NCBI GenBank assembly: GCA_022424925.1
Contig: JAKMGM010000081.1
Location: 1-7,206, forward strand
Source of the DNA: Candidatus Poseidoniaceae archaeon
GTDB taxonomy: Archaea; Thermoplasmatota; Poseidoniia; Poseidoniales; Poseidoniaceae
Reading direction: 5' to 3'
Length of the DNA stretch: 7,206 nt
A program made the position numbers and the translations under genes. Below the pieces are notes generated by a model. It was not told the DNA's origin and searched no databases. It was given only the letters and a program-made list of their open reading frames with translations. Positions within the stretch are counted from its first letter, which is position 1. Each line of letters opens with the position of its first letter. Below, piece after piece: positions 1-5,556 of this stretch.

Positions 1-572
1 AACAGTTGAGCGAATCTCGAGGCAGTAGCAAGTGATTCACGTTGGGGCACTCGAACAGAGACTCGGGCAGGAACTATACGTACTCGCAAGGATTCGTCAA
101 TATCACTTGCGCGAGCCAACGGCCCCATTGCAGCAATCGCTTCCATACCTGCGTGCGTCAGCACGATGTGCTGCAACTCAACCGAAGCGAGAACGGTTTC
201 GTCGGCAGTGTTGGTAGATGATTCATCGACTTGATGCGAGAGATGGATGTCCCAGCTGTCCCGCGCACGGTTCATGGACAAAGAGAGGTCTTGTAATTTC
301 CATTGCTCAGTAATCGAAAGTACAAGTGTCGAGTCAATAGGTGTGAGTGCGCTTTCCAAAAGATACGATGCGATGTTTTGAGCACTGAGTTCAGAAGTAT
401 AGCTCAATACTTGACAGTCAACCTCGTTCGCATATTCGACGGTTGAATCAGATGAGCCAAGGTCGAGCAGTACAACCTCATCTGCACCTTCACGGGCTCG
501 AACGATGAGGGAGACGATTCTCAATTCTACGTCCTTGGCCATGAGGATAATCCGTAACTTCCTCCGACCCAT
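1..572 (-). CDS. Glycosyltransferase family 2-like protein, N-terminal part (runs off left edge)
   Basis: This reading frame is open from an ATG at 572 to the window edge, giving about 190 residues with no stop. The start is supported by an in-frame TGA four codons upstream and by a GGTGA ribosome-binding motif (582-586) 9 nt before the ATG. The N-terminus has the pattern of a GT-A glycosyltransferase: a beta strand with MAKD (residues 11-14, where family 2 enzymes have a NEE-like motif), then ADEVVLLDLGSSDST (30-44), which matches the usual D-D-G-S-T-D-G-T nucleotide-sugar loop. At the expected position of the catalytic/metal DxD the sequence reads LSITEQW (85-91), so that motif appears to be missing. 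Residues near the visible end (DIDESLRVR) loosely resemble the later ED.. region of the fold. Either the enzyme is very divergent or the domain is inactive. The C-terminus and any membrane segments lie outside the window. It is divergent from another glycosyltransferase, so a glycan or lipid-linked sugar role is plausible but unproven. Confidence 0.6.
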   Translation of the reverse strand, partial: MGRRKLRIILMAKDVELRIVSLIVRAREGADEVVLLDLGSSDSTVEYANEVDCQVLSYTSELSAQNIASYLLESALTPIDSTLVLSITEQWKLQDLSLSMNRARDSWDIHLSHQVDESSTNTADETVLASVELQHIVLTHAGMEAIAAMGPLARASDIDESLRVRIVPARVSVRVPQRESLATASRFAQL

Positions 573-690
573 ATCGATGACTCACCGGCTTTTCATATCA
601 AACCCTCGCCAAATCAATCGAGAAAGACCGTGTTTATTTTCAGTGTTTGCAGAGCCACATATTCATGTTCTATGACTCGGTGCAAAGCGT
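573..690. promoter_or_regulatory. Divergent promoter region between two glycosyltransferase genes
   Basis: These 118 bp separate two divergently transcribed genes and should hold both promoters. AT-rich candidate elements are TGATATGAAAA on the minus strand (about 592-602), TTTATTTT on the plus strand (about 633-640) and CACATATTC on the plus strand (about 657-665). None is a perfect archaeal TATA box and I cannot place transcription starts. Ribosome-binding motifs lie at both ends: GGTGA for the minus gene (582-586) and GGTG for the plus gene (679-682). Both transcripts are therefore probably leadered. Confidence 0.4.
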
Positions 691-1647
691 GTGAAGGGAA
701 AGTACCGTATCGGGGTAGTCATTCCTGCACGAAACGAGGAGGAGCACCTTCGTAGCGTCATTCTTACGCTACCCGAATATGTTGATGCTGCCGTAGTGGT
801 CAACGATGGCTCAACCGATGGAACTGCACGCCTACTCGATGAGTTCTCTACCTCGAGGAACATCCATGTAGTCGAATTACCGGGAAACGGCGTTGGAGCT
901 GCCATCGACGCTGGTCATCAATTTCTTCTCGAACATTGGCACGATGAGGCGTTCATCAGCGTCGTAATGGCAGGTGATGGGCAGATGAACCCTGACGATA
1001 TGGAACTGCTGATCTCACCGATTCTGGCAGGTGTGGCCGACTATGCCAAAGGCGACCGTTTCTCACACGAAAAAGGCCTTCAATCCATGCCAAAACACCG
1101 TCAAATCGCAAGTAAAGTTCTGTCGTTGTTCACTACCCTTGCATCGGGGCAAGATACGCCTGACCCCCAATGTGGATATACGGCAACATCAAGTGAAATA
1201 TTGCATGAGTGGAATTGGAAGAAATCTTGGAAGGGATATGGGTACCCGAACTTCTGGTTGATTCATCTTTCACGGTTGGGCTACAGAATTGCACATGTGC
1301 CTGTAGAGTCAGTATACGGTTCGGAACAATCCGGCATTCGTCGTTTGCCGTTTTTCCTGAAAGTTGGCACGATGATGGGCATAGAGCATCACCGAAGAAA
1401 CCTGTCTTGGATGACAAGCAAGAGGATCACACCGCACACCATTTTTGCTGCAATTGCTTACGGCATTGGTTGGGTGGCGCTCTTACCTGGCGTGAGCACA
1501 GATATTGAGCGTGAACTGGTCGGACGTGGCATTGCACCTGTCTTCATCACGCTCGCATCTTGGGCGGTCGCACATGTTTTTGACAAGGGAGCAACTCGGA
1601 CAGTACAGGAGTTGAGGATGAATGCGAAGGCTCGACAAGAGACGTAA
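691..1647 (+). CDS. Glycosyltransferase family 2 (dolichol-phosphate sugar transferase-like)
   Basis: This 318-residue protein is predicted to move a sugar from a nucleotide donor to a polyprenyl phosphate or a related acceptor. Its N-terminal GT-A domain is clear: ARNEE (residues 13-17), the donor-binding loop NDGSTDGT (38-45), a GNGVGAAI segment (65-72) typical of DPM1-like enzymes, and AGDGQ (94-98) as the DxD metal site. DPQCGYTA (158-165) and GYGYPNFWLI (182-191) follow as acceptor-side motifs. Two hydrophobic stretches at about 250-268 and 280-297 could anchor the C-terminus in the membrane. The start is a GTG. I chose it because GGTG (679-682) lies 8 nt upstream and the conserved beta strand begins at residue 6. 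An in-frame TGA at 673-675 limits any extension. Its last 26 nt overlap the parvulin gene, so the two are probably co-transcribed. Family assignment is firm; the acceptor is unknown. Confidence 0.88.
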   Translation: MKGKYRIGVVIPARNEEEHLRSVILTLPEYVDAAVVVNDGSTDGTARLLDEFSTSRNIHVVELPGNGVGAAIDAGHQFLLEHWHDEAFISVVMAGDGQMNPDDMELLISPILAGVADYAKGDRFSHEKGLQSMPKHRQIASKVLSLFTTLASGQDTPDPQCGYTATSSEILHEWNWKKSWKGYGYPNFWLIHLSRLGYRIAHVPVESVYGSEQSGIRRLPFFLKVGTMMGIEHHRRNLSWMTSKRITPHTIFAAIAYGIGWVALLPGVSTDIERELVGRGIAPVFITLASWAVAHVFDKGATRTVQELRMNAKARQET

Positions 1648-1951
1648 ACCGAGAAAAGCGCATGTCCGTCACATTTTGGTTGCAAACAAACCTGACGCAC
1701 GGGAACTTCTTGAACAAATCCAAGAAGCAAAAAACCCTCTTAAAATGTTTAAGAAACTTGCTAAAAAGTATTCCAATTGCTCAAGCGCCAGCAAAAAAGG
1801 TGACCTTGGTGAATTTGTCGAGGGTCAAATGGTGCAGAAATTCGAAGATGCGGTATGGATTGCTGAACCGGAAACTGTACCCTCAAATTTTGTAAAAACA
1901 CAGTTCGGCTATCACTTGTTATGGGTACACGAGGTAATTCTACCCGAATAA
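1622..1951 (+). CDS. Parvulin-type peptidyl-prolyl cis-trans isomerase
   Basis: This 109-residue protein is a stand-alone parvulin (PpiC/rotamase) domain, which speeds cis-trans isomerisation of X-Pro bonds. The active-site residues of the family can all be matched: HIL with His17, the S-x-C-S-S-A segment with Cys53 (the Pin1 Cys113 position), GDLGEF (60-65), GQMV with Met70, Phe74, and the terminal TQFGYHLL with His98. The usual GGDLG motif reads KGDLG here. There is no signal peptide, transmembrane segment or WW domain, so it should be cytosolic. The first 12 residues are strongly basic (RR, KRRK). The ATG is the only candidate start because an in-frame TGA (1619-1621) directly precedes it, and GAGG (1614-1617) may serve as ribosome-binding site. 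It overlaps the preceding glycosyltransferase by 26 nt. Its small size resembles the single-domain parvulins known from Thaumarchaeota. Confidence 0.9.
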   Translation: MRRLDKRRKPRKAHVRHILVANKPDARELLEQIQEAKNPLKMFKKLAKKYSNCSSASKKGDLGEFVEGQMVQKFEDAVWIAEPETVPSNFVKTQFGYHLLWVHEVILPE

Positions 1952-1967
1952 CGGCTTCTAAAGTCAA

Positions 1968-2045
1968 TGGTGGGCGATCCAGGATTTGAACCTGGGTCCA
2001 AGCGTCCCAAACGCCCGAGTATAGGCCAAGCTAACCCAATCGCCC
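1968..2045 (-). tRNA. tRNA-Pro (anticodon TGG), 3' CCA encoded
   Basis: The minus strand folds into a complete cloverleaf. The acceptor stem is GGGCGAT (2045-2039) paired perfectly with ATCGCCC (1978-1972). The T arm has stems CCAGG/CCTGG with loop TTCAAAT. The anticodon arm pairs GGGCG with CGCTT (two G-T pairs) around loop TTTGGGA, giving anticodon TGG at 2009-2007, which reads CCA proline codons. The D arm has stem GGTT and contains the invariant A14 and GG pair; its last pair is a T-T mismatch, often tolerated at 13-22. The variable loop is 4 nt. Discriminator A is at 1971 and is followed by a genomically encoded CCA (1970-1968). I see no intron. The body without CCA is 75 nt. It lies 36 nt downstream of the zinc-ribbon gene on the same strand and 16 nt from the convergent parvulin stop, so co-transcription with the upstream genes is possible. 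Confidence 0.96.
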
Positions 2046-2081
2046 CTTGCAGTCCTCGCCACGGCGTCTTACCTATGAAGT

Positions 2082-2522
2082 TCACTCAAGAAGTTGCCAG
2101 CGATTTGTGCCGAGCCGTACGAGCAATCCTTGGGATTCGGCCATGTCAATGAGGTCGTTGACTTCCAAGGATTGGCTACTTTTATCCAACACGGGTTGGA
2201 GACGTTTGAGCGTCAGGACACCGTCTTCATCGGCAGCTCTGTGAAGGATTTGAGGCAAGCCGGTGAAGGATACATCATCATCGGATTTGAACAACTGCTC
2301 GTTTTTCGTGAGACGTTGACGCAACGATTCACGGAGCTCGTCAGGAGTATTGGCTAAAGCAACTTCAATCCGAAGTTGTGACGCCGTTTGAACCGTGCAT
2401 ACGACAACGGGATTCTGGCCCATTTTCTGGCCACAATGCGGACATGAGGTGCCGCTCCCTCGATGTCCATGGCATGTGTTGCAAGCACTGCAACGGAGTA
2501 CATTCCACCCACTACCAGTCAC
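2082..2522 (-). CDS. Small zinc-ribbon protein with C-terminal helical domain (DUF5817-like)
   Basis: This 146-residue protein has a two-CxxC zinc ribbon at its N-terminus: C11-x2-C14 and C27-x2-C30, the second within CPHCG. Extra Cys17, His18 and His20 lie between the knuckles. A hydrophobic strand (VVVCTV, 39-44) and an amphipathic helix with DELRESLRQRL (61-71) follow. This order resembles the archaeal DUF5817 family as I remember it, but that is pattern memory. Residues about 90-146 look like a small winged-helix domain: two helices (LTLKRLQPVL and VNDLIDMAESQGLL), then a short strand pair ending RWQLLE. The protein could bind nucleic acid, but no function can be assigned. The start is a GTG at 2522; an in-frame TGA a few codons upstream excludes extension and no ATG is available. 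It begins 35 nt after the arginine decarboxylase-like gene and ends 36 nt before tRNA-Pro, all on one strand. Confidence 0.75.
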   Translation of the reverse strand: MTGSGWNVLRCSACNTCHGHRGSGTSCPHCGQKMGQNPVVVCTVQTASQLRIEVALANTPDELRESLRQRLTKNEQLFKSDDDVSFTGLPQILHRAADEDGVLTLKRLQPVLDKSSQSLEVNDLIDMAESQGLLVRLGTNRWQLLE

Positions 2523-2557
2523 ACTCTTGCTTCATGGCAAGGGTACTTCAACACTTC

Positions 2558-3217
2558 TCAGAGGCTGAAGTCAGTGTTTGAGGCGCGAGAACCCGGTCGA
2601 AGCGCTGGAGCCGCTGGAGCTTTGACTTCAACACGCTTCTGTGCAGGTTCGGCCGCTTGTCGTGTCAGAGCCTTACGAACGGGGCCTGTTCCTGTTCGAG
2701 CACCAAGTGAAAGTGAGTTGGGTAAAATGAGCGCTGCCATGGCTACTCCATAATGGTCTGCAGCGGCAGTCACTTCATCCACAGCGACATCAAAAGATTG
2801 TACTTCAAGGTCTCGACTCGCCAATTTACGCTGAAGGTGACGACGGAGTAACAGCGTGGTTTCCTCGTAATCAAGTTCGGTTGAAACCGTTGCGACAATT
2901 GCGCAATGGTCTCCTTCTGGCGTGATACATGAAGCCCAGGCAACGCCTGCACAGGCGGAAGACCCGTTCCATGCATATGCGGTTGCAAGGTGACATTCAA
3001 CCAGTGAACCCATTGGGAGTGGCTGTGGTGGTGTTGCGCCAAAACCGAGCGGTAACATTGCACCCTTCATCTCGATTAAGCGTGAGTCACCAAGTCCAAG
3101 TTCAACTAACCCTTGGTCGTAAGCATCTTCACTGTTCTCGCCCCACGGCGCTACAGCTGTCATAAGCCATCCGGGGCACTTTACCGACGAGGCTGAATTC
3201 CCTTCCGCTGAGTACAT
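2558..3217 (-). CDS. Pyruvoyl-dependent arginine decarboxylase-like protein, probably catalytically inactive
   Basis: This 219-residue protein aligns along residues about 13-166 with archaeal pyruvoyl-dependent arginine decarboxylase (PdaD/PvlArgDC), which makes agmatine for polyamine and agmatidine synthesis. Shared landmarks are KCP near the start, a DAYDQGL helix (31-37), LGLGDSRLIEM (40-50), the PLPMGSLV turn (66-73), an ITPEGDHC strand-turn (98-105) and the last strand GVAMAALIL (157-165). Compared with the M. jannaschii enzyme as I recall it, the active-site positions differ: the self-cleaving Ser-Ser pair is Lys51-Gly52, Asn47 is Arg46 and Glu109 is Thr110. Without Ser, Thr or Cys at the cleavage site it cannot form the pyruvoyl cofactor by the known route. 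A tail of about 50 residues, rich in Ala, Pro and basic residues (167-219), is extra to the family. The ATG at 3217 is favoured over Met19 because the family match already begins at residue 13. It probably leads a run with the zinc-ribbon gene and tRNA-Pro. Confidence 0.75.
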   Translation of the reverse strand: MYSAEGNSASSVKCPGWLMTAVAPWGENSEDAYDQGLVELGLGDSRLIEMKGAMLPLGFGATPPQPLPMGSLVECHLATAYAWNGSSACAGVAWASCITPEGDHCAIVATVSTELDYEETTLLLRRHLQRKLASRDLEVQSFDVAVDEVTAAADHYGVAMAALILPNSLSLGARTGTGPVRKALTRQAAEPAQKRVEVKAPAAPALRPGSRASNTDFSL

Positions 3218-3269
3218 GATGTAACCACAGGTGCAACGGGTTCATGAAGAACATGGTCGTGTGGCGGCT

Positions 3270-3572
3270 ATGACGACGCTTTCAAGGCGACTTCTTCCAA
3301 CCGCAGCACTGCTCATTCTGCTTGCTGCGCTCGTGTTGAATCTCCAGTCAGGCGGAAGTTCACTAACCGTGGCTATCTTCGGACTCGCCATCATCTCAGT
3401 CGTGCTCACTTGGTACCTCTTTGAAGCATCGTCACGTTCCAAACCAGAGAACTCATCTCTGGTCAAAGCCAAGTTTGCATCGGGTCAACCCATTGAGCGA
3501 TACAGCGGTGAGACTCAACACAGTGAACTGCCCGACCCCATCGAATCTGGCTTCGAAATTCCTTTGATGTGA
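3270..3572 (+). CDS. Small two-helix membrane protein, function unknown
   Basis: This frame encodes 100 residues from the ATG at 3270. I do not recognise the family. Two hydrophobic segments are clear: residues 8-25 (rich in Leu and Ala, after Arg6-Arg7) and residues 32-51, separated by a short Gly/Ser-rich turn (QSGGSS). By the positive-inside rule both ends should face the cytoplasm. The remaining 49 residues form a polar tail with no cysteines or obvious motif. A GTG at 3231 would add 13 residues but would leave only 13 bp to the divergent gene starting at 3217; the ATG places the hydrophobic helix near the N-terminus, as is usual. The neighbours are the decarboxylase-like gene (divergent, 52 bp) and aCPSF1 (convergent, stops 2 bp apart). 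Its last codons, Leu-Met-stop, lie in a palindrome shared with the aCPSF1 end. A genuine gene is likely, given the tight packing and the membrane-like composition. Confidence 0.65.
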   Translation: MTTLSRRLLPTAALLILLAALVLNLQSGGSSLTVAIFGLAIISVVLTWYLFEASSRSKPENSSLVKAKFASGQPIERYSGETQHSELPDPIESGFEIPLM

Positions 3573-3583
3573 TTTCACATCAA
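3564..3583. repeat. Perfect 9-bp inverted repeat spanning both convergent stop codons
   Basis: TTGATGTGA (3564-3572) and TCACATCAA (3575-3583) are exact reverse complements separated by TT. The plus-strand gene ends TTG-ATG-TGA in the left arm, and aCPSF1 ends TTG-ATG-TGA in the right arm read on the minus strand, so both proteins finish Leu-Met-stop. As RNA, either strand can form an 8-bp stem with a 4-nt loop. A role as a bidirectional 3'-end or termination structure is inference. No U-rich tract follows on either side, so it is not a classical archaeal terminator. Confidence 0.85.
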
Positions 3584-5479
3584 GCGGACAGTCTCAAGGT
3601 TTTGAGGTGCATACGTTCTGCACTTGTACCGTTCACGCAATGTCTTACCCAACTCGTTGCATTTGTGATAATCCCCGTGATGACAAATGATGTTGCGCGG
3701 GGTCGGAGATATCTGATCGACAAAGTCAAGCAATTGACGGCGGTCAGAGTGACCCGAGAATCCATCAATCGTGACCATTTCACAACCAATTTTGACGATT
3801 TCAGTTTTACCATTGATAATCATTGGCACTTCTCCAAAGCCCTTTTGCAACCGTCGTCCGAGCGTTCCTTCGGCTTGATAGCCGACAAAGCAAAGCGAGT
3901 TACGGTCTTCATGCGCCCAATTTTTGAAATATTCCATAACCGGACCTCCGTTGAGCATGCCTGATGTCGCTAGAACGATACATGGCGAGTTATCCATGAT
4001 GATACTCTCCCGAAGTTCTCGTCCTTTGACTGGGCGGAACCATTCACTCGTGAATGGGTTCTCACCGTCATCTTTCAAAAGTGACTTGCGCAAACTGCTC
4101 GTCAAATAATCGGGGTGCGAGGCATGTATGGCTGTGGCTTCTTGTATCATACCGTCAAGCCAAACTGGAACCGGTTTCACGTTCCCGGAACGGAACAATT
4201 CATCAATCGCAATCATCACTTCTTGACTTCGTCCAACTGCAAACACGGGACAAATCAATTTTCCACCGCGTGCAATGGTTCGCGAGACAATGTCCTGAAG
4301 TTCCTGGTTGGCCTCCTGGCGTGATGGTTGATAATCACCAGATGCACCGTAGGTGGATTCAATGACGAGAGTTTCTACACGAGGGAAACGAGTGTTCGCA
4401 GCGTCGAACAACCATGATTTCTCGTACTTTTGGTCCCCACTGAACACGATGTTGTGCTTACCATCGCCGATGTGAAGGTGTACTGCCGATGAGCCAAGTA
4501 TGTGCCCTGCATTCGAAAATGTCAGTTTGATGTCCGGTGCGATATCGGTTGTCTCATCCCAGTTGACGTCGACAACATGCTTCATGCAGGTACGAATGTC
4601 CTCCATGTCATACGGAGCGCGCTTACCTTCTGCGCCACCGACTTTGAGGTAATCTGTTTGCAGCAGCAACATCAAATCGCGAGTGGGTGGAGTACAATAC
4701 ACCGGCCCACGGTAGCCGTACTTGAACAACACCGGTAGCATACCAGCATGATCAAGATGCGAATGGGTGAGAACGACTGCATCGAGTTTTTCCAGTGGCA
4801 GTGCCTCCGGCGCTGTGAAGTATGGCATTGGATCGGTGTCTGAAGCAATGTTGACCCCGACATCAATCATGACGCGGGATTCGTTGGTTGTGACAAAATG
4901 ACATGCACGTCCAACTTCACGATACGAACCAAGCGCAGTGACGCGTGCCCATGTTGCACCAGGTCGCTGAGGGCGATGAATATTCAAACCGAAATCTTTC
5001 AGCAATTTCCTGCGTTCATCGGCGTGTGCTTGCCGATACCCACGAATGTCATGAACGGTCTTGGAGACCAAGGGGGGTGTGCGTTCAACCGTGACCAACC
5101 AACCGGATTGATCGCGAATTTGTTGCAGATTGATACCCCTACGGCCAACTGCTTCACCGGGATTCTGGCATTGTACCGTTATCTCCCTCAAACAAGCGTC
5201 GAAATAAATGTGGTTGATATTGGCAGTCTCAGGAATAATTTCTTTGACAATCTTTGTAGCATCTTCTTCTGACTTCATAATCGAGACATCTGGACGCAGT
5301 ACAATTTTCCTCTTGACTTTTTGAGAAAGTTTCGCAAGCAGGCCATCAGTAGCAAGAATTCTATTTGGCTCAGGGGTTACCAAAGCAATGTTGCCAGCTT
5401 CCAATTCAACAGTGTATGGAATGTCACGAGGGACTATCTTTTGCACTTGATCTTTTAATTCTTTAAACGTTAGACGCAT
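3575..5479 (-). CDS. aCPSF1/FttA, KH-domain beta-CASP ribonuclease and transcription termination factor
   Basis: This 634-residue protein is the archaeal CPSF73-like nuclease that cleaves RNA 3' ends and, as shown for family members, ends transcription at U-rich sites. It has the standard order: an N-terminal KH-like region, a second KH region with the VGRRG loop (residues 111-115), a metallo-beta-lactamase domain with THSHLDHAG (238-246; the HxHxDH zinc motif), AGHILGS (His326) and FSGD (Asp349), then the beta-CASP domain with ESTYG (374-378; motif A Glu), FSGHSD (574-579; motif B His577) and HHGD (600-603; motif C His601). All zinc-binding and catalytic positions I can check are present and the length is usual for the family. 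I chose the ATG at 5479 because GGTGA (5485-5489) lies 5 nt upstream; a GTG at 5515 would add 12 residues that do not look like the family. It lies 77 nt downstream of psmB on the same strand, a gene order I recall from Methanothermobacter, and probably shares its transcript. Confidence 0.96.
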   Translation of the reverse strand: MRLTFKELKDQVQKIVPRDIPYTVELEAGNIALVTPEPNRILATDGLLAKLSQKVKRKIVLRPDVSIMKSEEDATKIVKEIIPETANINHIYFDACLREITVQCQNPGEAVGRRGINLQQIRDQSGWLVTVERTPPLVSKTVHDIRGYRQAHADERRKLLKDFGLNIHRPQRPGATWARVTALGSYREVGRACHFVTTNESRVMIDVGVNIASDTDPMPYFTAPEALPLEKLDAVVLTHSHLDHAGMLPVLFKYGYRGPVYCTPPTRDLMLLLQTDYLKVGGAEGKRAPYDMEDIRTCMKHVVDVNWDETTDIAPDIKLTFSNAGHILGSSAVHLHIGDGKHNIVFSGDQKYEKSWLFDAANTRFPRVETLVIESTYGASGDYQPSRQEANQELQDIVSRTIARGGKLICPVFAVGRSQEVMIAIDELFRSGNVKPVPVWLDGMIQEATAIHASHPDYLTSSLRKSLLKDDGENPFTSEWFRPVKGRELRESIIMDNSPCIVLATSGMLNGGPVMEYFKNWAHEDRNSLCFVGYQAEGTLGRRLQKGFGEVPMIINGKTEIVKIGCEMVTIDGFSGHSDRRQLLDFVDQISPTPRNIICHHGDYHKCNELGKTLRERYKCRTYAPQNLETVRLM

Positions 5480-5556
5480 TGTATTCACCGTATCCCGCAT
5501 CCGCACACAGTGCACAAACTCTCCAAAGGAGTGCAGCGTTGGCTACGGGAAAGGAA
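5480..5556 (-). promoter_or_regulatory. psmB-aCPSF1 intergenic leader with GGTGA ribosome-binding site
   Basis: The 77 nt between the psmB stop and the aCPSF1 ATG contain a strong GGTGA motif at 5485-5489, which decides the aCPSF1 start. I see no AT-rich TATA-like element, so read-through from psmB is the simplest model. A short potential hairpin, CTCC-TTT-GGAG, lies at 5521-5531. It is too small to call a terminator. Confidence 0.5.

Noticed and set aside
32..217. Plus-strand 61-codon open frame near the left edge
   Set aside because: It is antisense to the open frame of the glycosyltransferase-like gene and has no recognisable features.
1894..1898. Run of five A, giving a U-tract on the minus strand downstream of tRNA-Pro, as a terminator
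   Set aside because: It is short, about 70 nt beyond the tRNA end and inside the parvulin coding region, so lysine-codon composition explains it equally well.
2018..2036. Possible defect in the tRNA D arm (T-T at the last stem pair)
   Set aside because: Position 13-22 is often unpaired in functional tRNAs, and every other stem and invariant position is intact, so this is not a pseudo-tRNA.
3231..3269. Longer start of the small membrane protein at GTG 3231
   Set aside because: It leaves only 13 bp to the divergent gene and adds a charged stretch before the first membrane helix; the ATG at 3270 is more natural.
3569..3964. Plus-strand open frame of 131 codons facing aCPSF1
   Set aside because: It lies wholly antisense to the conserved C-terminal beta-CASP region of aCPSF1 and shows no domain pattern of its own.
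5480..5515. Longer aCPSF1 start at GTG 5515
   Set aside because: The added 12 residues do not resemble the family N-terminus, and a strong GGTGA site is placed for the ATG at 5479.
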